This document shows positions 21,115 through 32,388 of a stretch of 64,000 bases of DNA, in pieces. The DNA comes from Ephydatia muelleri. Its lineage: Eukaryota; Porifera; Demospongiae; Spongillida; Spongillidae. Location: NCBI GenBank assembly GCA_013339895.1, contig JABACO010000012.1:5533949-5597948 (forward strand), in the 5' to 3' direction. The translations under genes were made by a program, and so were the position numbers. Each line of letters opens with the position of its first letter. Positions within the stretch are counted from its first letter, which is position 1. Under the pieces are notes generated by a model. That model was not told the DNA's origin. It worked only from the letters and a program-made list of their open reading frames with translations, and made no database searches.

Positions 21115-22836
21115 GGGCTACACTTCTTTACATACATTTCCACTTCCTCATCAATGTTAGGCCACCAAACGTAAAATCTTGCAAGCGCCCTCATAGCCCA
21201 TATTCCTGGGTGCCCATCATGTAAAGTGGCCAAAACAGCATCATGTAACGGTTTCCATATGACAATCCTCCCTTGCCAGAGCAGAATATTTTCCTCAAAC
21301 GACAAAGAATCCCTTTTCTCATAAAAGGTCATGTATTCTTGGGGTATAAGCTTTCTGTCATTTGGCCACCCTCTCTCCATGTACAGAATAACCCTTGAGA
21401 GAAGTGGGTCTTGTCTAGTCAGTCTTTGAAGTTCTTTCTTCGATATGGGCAAGTCCCCTATACGAATGTTCAGAAGTGCTCCACTATAACCAGCCTGCTC
21501 GGTTGTGGATATGTTCATAGTACGTAACGGAAGACGTGATAACGGATCTGCCAATTAATTGTGTTTCCCCTTGATGTACTCAAGGTCATAATCATAGGCA
21601 CTCAGAGTAATAGCCCACCTTTGCAAACGATTGGCAGCCATTTTAGGAATTTCTTGATGCGCTCCAAGGATACGTTCCAGCGGCTTATGGTCTGTTTGCA
21701 GAATAAATCGTCAGCCATACAAATATTGATAGAATTTGGTGACACCAAAGATGATGGCAAGAGCTTCTTTGTCAATAACAGAGTACCTTTTCTCTCGATC
21801 CATCAAGGTCCGTGAGGCAAAAGCCACTGGTTTCTCAACACCATCTGACAACCTATGCAATAACACTGCACCTACTCCATTGTCATAAGCATCTGTCATA
21901 AGGACTAGCGGTAAAGCCTCATCATAATGCACCAATGTGTCCTTGGATGATAACAGCTGTTTCAGATGCTGAAAGACTCTGTCGCTCTCTTTTGACCACA
22001 CCCATCTTGTTGCGTTCTTTGTGAGTTGGTGCAAAGGTGTACATAGTGATTGCAAGTTTGGTAAAAATCTGGAATAATAGTTAATAGCACCAAGGAAAGA
22101 GCGTAATTCCTTCACATTGGATGGTGCTGGCATCTGCTTAATGGCCAAAACATGCTCTTCAGTTGGGTGAATGCCATCTTGATCAATTCGATAACCCAAG
22201 TAAGTAACTTGCCGCTTGCATAAATATACACTTTGACTTCTTTATCCTAACATTTGCCTGCTTCAACCTCTCTAAGACTTCCTTCAAAAGCTTCAAATGT
22301 TCTTCCTGTGAAGTTCCTGCCACCAGGATGTCATCAATGTACGCAGCGGTTTTCGGGATGCCCGACAAAATTTGATCCATAGCTTTCTGAAATATCGCGG
22401 GAGCAAAACTAACTCCAAATGGCAATTTTTTGAACTGGAAATATCCCAGATGGGTGGCAATGATCAAGTACTTCCTAGAAGCAGGGTCCACTTCCATTTG
22501 GAGATAAGCATCAGACAAGTCCAACTTGGTGAAACACTTGCTGCCACTGAGCTTTGATATAATGTCCTCAAACCTTGGTAAGGGATGGGGGTCAACATAC
22601 ACTTGTGGGTTAACTGTAGCTTTAAAGTCAACACATAACCGAATACCCCCACTACCCTTTGGGACACATACGATTGGAGATGCCCATTCAATTGGTGTGA
22701 TTGCTGAATCAACATGTTCCAATACATTCTGCTCCACTAACCGATGTATCTCCTGTTCCACGGCCTTCCGCATTGGAAAATGTAATGGGCGTGCAGAAAA
22801 TAGCCTGGGAATAGCACCCTCTTTCATGTGAACCAC
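21090..22836 (-). pseudogene. Reverse transcriptase and RNase H of gypsy element 1
   Basis: 22836-22230 encodes the RT fingers and palm, with IRLCVDFKATVN, FTKLDLSDAYLQ, LPFGVSFAPAIFQ and the catalytic YIDD at plus 22329-22340. A frameshift near 22215 leads into the connection and RNase H part (FLGAINYYSRFLP, LMTDAYDNGVGAVL, VIDKEALAI). A TGA near 21713 and a TAA near 21553 interrupt the RNase H end, and the H2C2 zinc domain follows to about 21090. The upstream boundary is an in-frame TAG at 22885-22887 after protease. RT copies the RNA into DNA. Confidence 0.85.
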
Positions 22837-22884
22837 TGCTTTATGACCATTGATGGTGCTAGGCTTCTCACTAAAGAGTTCTGA

Positions 22885-24276
22885 CTACTGCTGAAGCAGT
22901 GCCCCCAATGGTGTAGATGTGGTGTTTCCATTTGTACCTGGCGGCAATGCTGACCCTGCTTGTGGTCCCAACTTACAAATGGTGACACCCCTGGGCATAC
23001 GAATGTCAAATTCCTGGCACCAGTCTAACCCAAACAGAGGTTGATCATGCTGCTTCACCACCGTCACTGGTAGTTCCTTCCTCTTCCCCAATGCCTGCAC
23101 ATCAATAGTGGTTTCACCTAACGTTTCGACTACCACATTTGTGTATGCCACCAGAGTGTCTGCTGATGACAGGTAAGGGGATCCTATTCTCTTCCAGATT
23201 TGTTCGCTGATTACTGACCGTGCTGCTCCTGGTTCATAAAGCATTTGCACCCTTACTCCATTTAACAACACACTCAGACGTGCTGCCTGGCCTCTCAGAG
23301 TCCTGATCTGTACTGTGTTCACTTCTCTTTCTCCACTGTCATCCCCATCTATCACTGAATCTGTGTATTCTTCATCATCTGGATCAATTGCTACTGCATT
23401 CACACGTCTTTGTCTTGGTAGCCCCCTTTGACCACGGTGAGTAACTGTTGCTCTTTTTGACTTCATGCATACCCTAGCAAAATGATTCGAGGCCCCACAT
23501 GAATTGCAGATTGCTCCTTGGGCTGGGCATTTCTCTCCAGTTCGATGTTTCGGGAATCCGCACCTTAAGCAGTCTTGCCCTTCTTCCAGTTCCTTAGGTG
23601 TAAAACCTGACGTATTACGCATGCTACCACGTGCGTGAGGTGCGGTCTCTTGTAACCCCTTCACTCTTCGAATGCCAGACTCTGTTCCTGTATTGTCTTT
23701 CCCCAAGGTTTGAATCTTATGTTGCTGATTATGCGCCTGTTCCAAAACCAAAGCTGAAGCTTCAACTTGTTGGAGTGTAGCTTCATTGGTAGTGTGTATT
23801 CGAAATAATTCTCTTGGCCAGTAATCGTTGTTAATACCAATAGCCAATTGATCACGTAAGCGTTCTTCTAAAGACTGGCCAAAACTACAATTTCCAGCGA
23901 TGGAGCGCAATGCGATAATAAATTGTGATACAGTCTCTCCCTCTTTCCTATACCTCGACGCGAAAGTGACTCTCTCCGCTAGAATGCAAATTCCCGCGTG
24001 ATAATGCCTTTGCAACGTGCTTTTCAAAAGCTGGTACGTTTTGGTTGTAACTGCCTCAGGACGATGGTGGTCAACCAATATTCTAAACGCTTCCGGCCCC
24101 ACCTTTGAAAGTAGAAGGTTTGTTCGAGCTTCCGCGGTCGCATCACCAGAAAGGAGGTTGTAGAGAGCCAATTCCGTTTCAAAACGCTGAATATAATATT
24201 CCCATTTTTCTTGAGCAGGGTCAAAACGGTCGAACTTGAACCGTTGTACCGCGTTTTGAATCTGCTCCTCGTCCAT
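22885..24276 (-). pseudogene. Gag and protease of gypsy element 1
   Basis: An ATG at 24276 (MDEEQIQ) is the likely start; the open frame extends upstream into the LTR. The N-terminal about 200 residues are a helical gag (WEYYIQRFETEL, QLLKSTLQRHY). Two zinc-knuckle-like motifs follow: CLRCGFPKHRTGEKC and the canonical CNSCGASNHFARVC (near plus 23470-23515). The aspartic protease segment then reads LYEPGAARSVI, where most relatives have an Asp in a DTGA or DPGA motif; glutamate at this site may inactivate it. The frame ends in a TAG at 22885-22887 just before RT, in the same frame. A primer-binding site (tggcgacgaggg, minus strand) adjoins the right LTR. Confidence 0.85.
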
Positions 24277-24296
24277 CCCACCCTCGTCGCCAAATA

Positions 24297-24408
24297 TGTA
24301 AGGAAACCATCTAGCACAAGCAGACAAATGAATGAATGAATGATTCCACTACAAGCACAACACACGTGAATAGTTAAGTTATTACGTTAATATTGTCATT
24401 TCCCTACA
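24297..24408 (-). repeat. 5' LTR of gypsy element 1
   Basis: 112 bp with TG...CA ends. It is followed inward on the minus strand, after tattt, by the tRNA-primer-binding motif tggcgacgaggg. It abuts the second gtgtg target copy. Confidence 0.9.
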
Positions 24409-27400
24409 GTGTGCTACAAATTGAATTGTACGACTGACCTGTCAAGTGCCACGCCCTCCAAGGTCACGTGAATCCAATGACCCCTTTGAGGTGAAAAGGT
24501 GTCACTGCATGAAAAGCTTAAGGAACATCTTGTCCTCAAGTTATGGTGGTGAACGGGGCAAGTGTGCTACAAATTGAATTGTACGACTGACCTGTCAAGT
24601 GCCACGCCCTCCAAGGTCACGTGAATCCAATGACCCCTTTGAGGTGAAAAGGTGTCACTGCATGAAAAGCTTAAGGAACATCTTGTCCTCAAGTTATGGT
24701 GGTGAACGGGGCAAGTGTGCTACAAATTGAATTGTACGACTGATCTGTCAAGTGCCACGCCCTCCAAGGTCACGTGAATCCAATTACGCCTTTGAGGTGA
24801 AAAGGTGTCACTACATGAAAAGCTTAAGGAACATCTTGTCCTCAAGTTATGGTGGTGAACGGGACAAGTGTGCTACAAATTGAATTGTACGACTGACCTA
24901 TCAAGTGCCACGCCCTCCAAGGTCACGTGAATCCAATGACCCCTTTGAGGAGAAAAGGTGTCACTACATGAAAAGCTTAAGGAACATCTTGTCCTCAAGT
25001 TATGTGGTGAACGGGGCAAGTGTGCTACAAATTGAATTGTACGACTGACCTATCAAGTGCCACGCCCTCCAAGGTCACGTGAATCCAATGACCCCTTTGA
25101 GGAGAAAAGGTGTCACTACATGAAAAGCTTAAGGAACATCTTGTCCTCAAGTTATGTGGTGAACGGGGCAAGTGTGCTACAAATTGAATTGTACGACTGA
25201 CCTGTCAAGTGCCACGCCCTCCAAGGTCACGTGAATCCAATGACCCCTTTGAGGTGAAAAGGTGTCACTGCATGAAAAGCTTAAGGAACATCTTGTCCTC
25301 AAGTTATGGTGGTGAACGGGGCAAGTGTGCTACAAATTGAATTGTACGACTGACCTGTCAAGTGCCACGCCCTCCAAGGTCACGTGAATCCAATGACCCC
25401 TTTGAGGTGAAAAGGTGTCACTGCATGAAAAGCTTAAGGAACATCTTGTCCTCAAGTTTTGTGGTGAACGGGGCAAGTGTGCTACAAATTGAATTGTACG
25501 ACTGACCTGTCAAGTGCCACGCCCTCCAAGGTCACGTGAATCCAATGACCCCTTTGAGGTGAAAAGGTGTCACTACATGAAAAGCTTAAGGAACATCTTG
25601 TCCTCAAGTGATGGTGGTGAACGGGGCAAGTATGCTACAAATTGAATTGTACGACTGACCTGTCAAGTGCCACGCCCTCCAAGGTCACGTGAATCCAATG
25701 ACCCCTTTGAGGTGAAAAGGTGTCACTGCATGAAAAGCTTAAGGAACATCTTGTCCTCAAGTTATGGTAGTGAACGGGGCAAGTGTGCTACAAATTGAAT
25801 TGCACGACTGACCTGTCAAGTGCCACGCCCTCCAAGGTCACGTGAATCCAATGACCCCTTTGAGGTGAAAAGGTGTCATTACATGAAAAGCTTAAGGAAC
25901 ATCTTGTCCTCAAGTTATGGTGGTGAACGGAACAAGTGTGCTACTAATTGAATTGCACAACTCACCTGTCAAGTGCCACGCCCTCCAAGGTCACGTGAAT
26001 CCAATGACCCCTTTGAGGTGAAAAGGTGTCACTGCATGAAAAGCTTAAGGAACATCTTGTCCTCAAGTTATAGTGGTGAACGGAACAAGTGTGCTACAAA
26101 TTGAATTGCACAACTCACCTGTCAAGTGCCATGCCTTCCAAGGTCACGTGAATCCAATGACCCCTTTGAGGTGAAAAGGTGTCACTGCATGAAAAGCGTA
26201 AGGAACATCTTGTCCTCAAGTTATGGTGGTGAACGGGGCATATGTGCTGCAAATTTAATTGTACGACTGCCCTGTCAAGTGCCACGCCCTCCAAGGTCAC
26301 GTGAATCCAATGACCACTTTGAGGTGAAAAGGTGTCACTGCATGAAAAGCTTAAGGAACATCTTGTCCTCAAGTTATGTTATGTGGTGAACGGGGCAAGT
26401 GTGCTACAAATTGAATTGTACGACTGACCTGTCAAGTGCCACGCCCTCCAAGGTCACGTGAATCCAATGACCCCTTTGAGGTGAAAAGGTGTCACTGCAT
26501 GAAAAGCTTAAGGAACATCTTGTCCTCAAGTTATGGTGGTGAACGGGGCAAGTGTGCTACAAATTGAATTGTACGACTGACCTGTCAAGTGCCACGCCCT
26601 CCAAGGTCACGTGAATCCAATGACCCCTTTGAGGTGAAAAGGTGTCACTGCATGAAAAGCTTAAGGAACATCTTGTCCTCAAGTCATGGTGGTGAACGGG
26701 GCAAGTGTGCTACAAATTGAATTGTACGACTGACCTGTCAATTGCAACGCCCTCCAAGGTCACGTGAATCCAATGACCCCTTTGAGGTGAAAAGGTGTCA
26801 CTGCATGAAAAGCTTAAGGAACATCTTGTCCTCAAGTTATGGTGGTGAACGGGGCAAGTGTGCTACAAATTGAATTGTACAACTCACCTGTCAAGTGCCA
26901 CGCCCTCCAAGGTCACGTGAATCCAATGACCCCTTTGAGGTGAAAAGGTGTCACTGCATGAAAAGCTTAAGGAACATCTTGTCCTCAAGTTATGGTGGTG
27001 ATCGGGGCAAGTGTGCTACAAATTGAATTGTACGACTGACCTGTCAGGTGCCACGCCCTCCAAGGTCACGTGAATCCAATTACCCCTTTGAGGAGAAAAG
27101 GTGTCACTGCATGAAAAGCTTAAGGAATATCTTGTCCTCAAGTTATGTGGTGAACGGGGCAAGTGTGCTACAAATTGAATTGAACGACTGACCTGTCAAG
27201 TGCCACGCCCTCCAAGGTCACGTGAATCCAATGACCCCTTTGAGGTGAAAAGGTGTCACTGCATGAAAAGCTTAAGGAACATCTTGTCCTCAAGTTATGG
27301 TGGTGAACGGGGCAAGTGTGCTACAAATTGAATTGTACGACTGACCTGTCAAGTGCCACGCCCTCCATGGTCACGTGAATCCAATGACCCCTTTGAGGAG

Positions 27401-27690
27401 AAAAGGTGTCACTACATGAAAAGCTTAAGGAACATCTTGTCCTCATGTTATGTGGTGAACGGGGCAAGTGTGCTACAAATTGAATTATACACCTGTCAAG
27501 TGCCACGCCCTCCAAGGTCACGTGAATCCAATGACTCTTATGAAGTGAAAAGGTGTCACGTCATTGCATGAAAAGCTTAAGGACCATCAGGTCCTCAAAC
27601 AGGGCAAGTGTGCTACAAATTGAATTGTACTACTCACCTGTCAAGTGCCACCACGTGAGTCTTATGACTCGAGGTGTACTGCATGGAAAG
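24409..27690 (+). repeat. 153-bp satellite (family A), right part
   Basis: About 21 further copies follow in the same orientation and with the same 153-bp spacing (for example gccacgcc at 24448 and 24601), with 150-bp variants that lack one ggt. Units are highly similar in the centre. From about 27484 they decay, with an inserted cgtcatt, deletions and a truncated last unit, marking the array edge. Substitutions such as aggagaaaagg versus aggtgaaaagg recur in several units, suggesting local spread by unequal exchange or conversion. Confidence 0.95.
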
Positions 27691-29849
27691 TCCAAGGAAC
27701 ATCTTGTCTGCAACCTGCTTTGATGCATGGCATGACAGGCTGTAAATTAAACATGATTGTTCAACTCCAGTGTTGTACACTACAGTTCACCACCAGACTG
27801 GGCCATATGGTCCTGGACCAATACTCGTTAACATAAGCTCCCTGGCGTGGGTTAAAAAATGTGATCGAACATGGCCTCCTATAATATAAACCTAACTGCA
27901 CGTGTTAACACATAACTTTGGCGTAGGGCCTACAGACCACTAGGTCCTTGTCCAAAGTTTCTATCATTTGGTAAGCTATTATGACATTAAAATACTGCCA
28001 ACGCTTGAAGTTCAACATGTGAACGTTTGAGTCCGTTTATATTACATAAGCATTGAGTCTTATGATCTACGCTCAATCTCACCTTTGCATGAGACATTCC
28101 AGCAGGAAAGAATCCATTTGAATTCACGAGCGCCTGAAATAATTACGATTATACTCACGTGCATGAGTTGCATAAAATAATTGTTGGACCGTGTTATGAA
28201 TATGCGCTATGAATAATTGTAGCCCGTGGATTCATGAAATATACCAGGGGATATTTGAAATATGCACTGACCTTGGTATATTGGTGGTAAACGCAAAATA
28301 TGCGCAAAAAAATACAGTAGCGTATACTAGGTTTTTTGCACAGTGTTACATGCCGATTAGAGCCAGTAACGTCAGGAATATTGCTTGGAGACTGCTTATG
28401 ATGGCCAAGTGGTTTTTCTTCAACACACACCTTAGCAGACGAAGCCAAATCTACTCTACGATCGCGAGCGCAAGAATTAAGTTATACGCATGTTAAGTTT
28501 TCCTGGTCTGTATATGTAGTGTGACGTACATGTATAGCTAGTTGTATGACTAGCTATTGTGTGTGAAATTTATTCTATACCTCAGAACGAAGAATTAATA
28601 ATTACTGAATAAACAAAAGAGATATAAAGATATTCTGCATAACGACAGTAGATTCTAAATGATTGTGTTATAGTTGTTTGTGCTGTCAGTTAATTATAAT
28701 TATATAAGTAACAAAAAGCGGTGCTCAAGTTGCTTGTGTGCAGAAATGTTAGCTAGTGATAACAATTTCAATTTATACGTCAGTACATATATGCACGTAT
28801 ATCGATGCATTTGGATATTATATGCAGGCATAATGATACATGTAAATGTGTACTTGGGTTCATGTACAAATACTCGTACTGTACGTATACTTCCCATGCG
28901 GGTAACTGAAGGGTGTGCAACAATAGAAGACGTGCTACCTCTTCGACGTCGTGATGACTCTGTGATGCTGGGTAACTGTTATATACGTACGATATAAGAA
29001 GTTATATAATATAGTATTCTAACATGATGTCAGAATTGCTGTTAGTAATTTAAAATTTGTTTGATTTTAATAATTACCATATATATATGTAAACTTTGTA
29101 TTTTTGGGCATGCACAATAACAGAATGTTTATCAGCAATTATAAATTAACTCTTTGAACGCCAAGTGCATATATACATGCATTCTCACACAACCATAGAA
29201 TCCTCTGTGTGATGAATGTCAGTGTTGTGTTTATTACAAAGAATCGCTTTGAATACCATGTTGTACATTTATTACATACATGCAATTCAGTGACATGCAT
29301 GTAAACCAGCGTTGTAGATGCTGAAATCAAACCCAGGAGGGCACTGGGGTTTACGCACATATTGTGTGTCCATCATTACCTCGCACATACGGTTGTAACA
29401 AACCATACTTATTATGAACTGGAAAAACACAGATGGAGATGGAGTGAACTGGCATTTTAAACATGTTGTACTACACTAATGTGGGATACACATTCCTGTT
29501 CTGGGAGTAAATAGCATTAGTGAAGTCATCTGAACAATGTGCTCTTCAGAAGAAACATAAGCACTACAGTTGTAAAGTAACCAAACATGTCATGTACTTA
29601 TAAGGTCACAAGTGCAGCAAGTATTTGCATGCATGCATGCATCATGAAGTTGCGATCTACACATTTCTTACTTACACTGTCATGTAGAATTCATAACGGT
29701 TGTGCATGTGTATATGCATGCATGCATGAATATATCTATATGAACTAGCACGGCGTCCAAAAAGTTAAACTGCTAAATTTTTATTGATTTATCTTCATTA
29801 TGAAACACCCTCTCAGTAATTAAATGGGCTAAACTGCTTCATGTCTACA
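27691..29849. other. No supported gene
   Basis: Unique AT-rich DNA with scattered open frames up to 107 codons and tatatgcatgcatg-type palindromic runs near 29620-29740. No motif was recognised on either strand. Confidence 0.45.
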
Positions 29850-30531
29850 GAGCAATGGTTGATTGAGAGATTTAATCAGTCTCTACAAAATATGCTTTGC
29901 AAGTACATACAAGAAAAGAGGGAGAAATGGGATGATTATATGGACACTGCTCGTTTGCTTATAATTCTTCAAAACATGAATCAACAAAATTTACTCCATT
30001 TGAGATTATGTTAGGTCGCAAAGCCATTCTTTCTCTTGATCTTGATGCTGGTGTATACCAAGGGCCATGCAATGAAGCTGAAGTTACCATATTTTCTCAG
30101 GAAACCGAAATTCAGCAGAAAGAGTCACATCACAAAGTTTTACTGGAGGAAGTGCAGAAAAACATTATTTCTGCTCAGAAGAAACAGAAGGAGCAGTATG
30201 ATTTAAAAAACAACACAGTAAGGCAGTCTTTTACAGCGTAGGTACAAAAAGACTTCAGAAAGAAAAAAGAAAAGGAGATCTCATGTGGGTTGGACCATAT
30301 TAGATCACAAAAGGTCTAGGAAAAGGTTATTATGAGCTACAATCATGTGGAAAAGGTCCTGTTACTACAATTCCAAGAGATAGCCATGTTCATATTAAAG
30401 TGTACAAGTCATTGTCCTGTTCACCTTCAAGAAAACTTCAATCACCGTCAGCCTCCAATGAATCACCTTCAACTCCTTCAAATATTACACATCCAGTAAT
30501 TTACACCAATTCAAACACGCAACCTATTTAA
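29850..30531 (+). pseudogene. Ginger/GIN-type integrase C-terminal relic
   Basis: The relic begins near the catalytic Glu (IERFNQSLQNML at 29870-29905), shifts frame near 29960, and continues with KHESTKFTPFEIMLGRKA (29965-30025) and a glutamine/lysine-rich helix. After a stop at 30239 a GPY/F-like segment follows (KGDLMWVGPY, an in-frame TAG, then KGLGKGYYELQS; about 30270-30350) and a serine/proline-rich tail ends at about 30531. The arrangement is like the C-terminal half of the copies near 9.4-10.1 kb and 46.6-47.2 kb, but no OTU module follows. The left half of the element is missing. Confidence 0.65.
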
Positions 30532-31140
30532 TCTAGGTTCACGAAAGAACGCAACGCTTTTGTACTGGAATATGTTTTCAATAGATGTAGCTAAAAATCT
30601 AGGATTTTCATTCTAACATCAAGGGTTTAGGCAAATTTTTCTCCATATTTTAATTTAAACAAATTAATCAAGATTAATTAGTTTTAATAACCACATGCAA
30701 TTAACCGCATTGAGATGTAGCAGTGTTAAGATATCAACTTTGAAACTAAAAACAAATATCTCACTATTTCACTTCGCGTACGCATGCGCATTGCGCATAT
30801 TCCAGTCCATCATGATGTCATCTGGATGCCACACCTCCACTTAACTTGGCCACGTAGCCCCACTCTCGAATCGTATGCAACGAAACTGCCCCACCTTCTC
30901 TTTGCACGACGGTGGTGTTTATAGTCCACAATGCGGTTGCCTTTCCTCGGCTACATCGTGTACGCGCCGATTTCTGCAAAATCGAATCTTGCGGTTTACC
31001 GAACCGATCTTACGGCCAGTTGAATTCATGTATGGTGCACATCAATTGTAGCATGGACGAGACACACGAATCTTTAAAAAACATCGGTCCGATTTCTCAA
31101 CAGCTGTAGCGGGTACCTACATGTACGACAGTAACACACA
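30532..31140. other. No supported gene
   Basis: AT-rich unique DNA. A 65-codon open frame at 30912-31109 has no recognisable feature. Confidence 0.4.
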
Positions 31141-31152
31141 CACACACACAGC

Positions 31153-31376
31153 GCTCCCCCAGACTCCCTAGCTGTGATCCTATTGCTCCCCCAGACTCCC
31201 TAGCTGTGATCCTATTGCTCCCCCAGACTCCCTAGCCGTGATCCTATTGCTCCCCCAGACTCCCTAGCTGTGATCCTATTGCTCCCCCAGACTCCATAGC
31301 TGTGATCCTATTGCTCCCCCAGACTCCCTAGCTGTGATCCTATTGCTCCCCCAGACTCCCTAGCTGTGATCCTGTA
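31153..31376 (+). repeat. 32-bp tandem array, seven copies
   Basis: The unit gctcccccagactccctagc followed by tgtgatcctatt recurs at 31153, 31185 and onwards every 32 bp, nearly identical. A short CA run precedes it. The unit resembles the right part of the GC-rich MITE at 48265-48290. Confidence 0.95.
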
Positions 31377-32388
31377 TGCAGGCACTCCAAATTTCTGACC
31401 TTAAGGATTTTGCACATATAGCCCGTAGACTATACCCTACATTCACCGCATCAATCTAAACTCATTGATACCTACTGTACATGTAATTTGTCTGTGCGAG
31501 GGCCTGTGGCAGTGCTTAAGAACGGGAATTAACGTTACCATAACCTTTCAACATATTCTGATTCAAAGGTGTTCCAATCCACATGATTTACATATGAATG
31601 TCATCACCAGCTCCTCTCCCCAAATTCGCAACCTGCTCCAAATATAGCATTAATATGCCGGTTCAAATCCATAAACATTTAATTCAAAAAGGAACAGCAA
31701 CTACTTGACTCGTTCTAGATACTACTGACAAGAAACAGCACCAGCCATGCAACTATATTGTCATCAGCCAACTATTGTCATCACTATGTACTGTATTATG
31801 AGCATTGCAGCTTCTTAGAAGGGTCGCAACTGCTCCAGAGACTTTTCAGCGGTGAGCTTTGTAGTTTCCATTCGTATGAAAGTTTGTCCCATTTATTTTT
31901 GTCGCTCCAGCTGAATCCGCATGGCTGAGTAATGAAGAAAACAATATCATATACGTTCACAGTTTATAGCTACAATGTATACATGAATCAACTGCGGCTT
32001 TTGCTACATACACGACATTCTCTCGAACAGCCATCACACCATCAACACACACACGCACGCACACACACGCACACACACATACACACACACGCATGTATCA
32101 CAACGTACGTATCGGGTAATATAAATGAATGCGTAATCATATGTACTGGTATGCAAACGAACAAATCTGAACAGCAGTATCGAAGTCCTCAAAAACAAAA
32201 CGATCATAAACAGTCTGGACCTTCGATAAACATTTTGACGAGGCCCACACAGTCACGTAAAATGCACGAAAACGTGCTACGCAAATGTATAGGAACAAGC
32301 AGAAGAAGATTTAAATCGACACTTTGTTACAATATTAGCACAAGTGATGTTACATAAGCTACACCATATACACAGTGATCGTGGCAAA
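31377..32388. other. No supported gene; short CA-rich segment
   Basis: A CA-rich stretch lies at about 32040-32095. The open frame at 31932-32357 runs through it and lacks motifs. Part of this may be 3' flanking sequence of the lipid-transfer-protein gene on the minus strand. Confidence 0.4.

Larger units (their letters stand above)
19752..24408 (-). mobile_element. Ty3/gypsy LTR retrotransposon inserted in satellite A
   Basis: A 4,657-bp element with 112-bp LTRs at 19752-19863 and 24297-24408, each starting TGTAAGG and ending CCCTACA and differing at one base (A/C). A perfect 5-bp target duplication, gtgtg, lies at 19747-19751 and 24409-24413, and its sequence belongs to the satellite unit. 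On the minus strand the order is primer-binding site, gag, protease, reverse transcriptase, RNase H, integrase, which is the Ty3/gypsy order. At least two frameshifts and three nonsense codons break the coding frame, so the copy cannot make a full polyprotein. Confidence 0.95.

Noticed and set aside
26115..27571. Serine/arginine-rich open frames repeated across satellite A
   Set aside because: The 153-bp period is divisible by three and frames break at random in diverged units; nothing suggests selection on the peptide.
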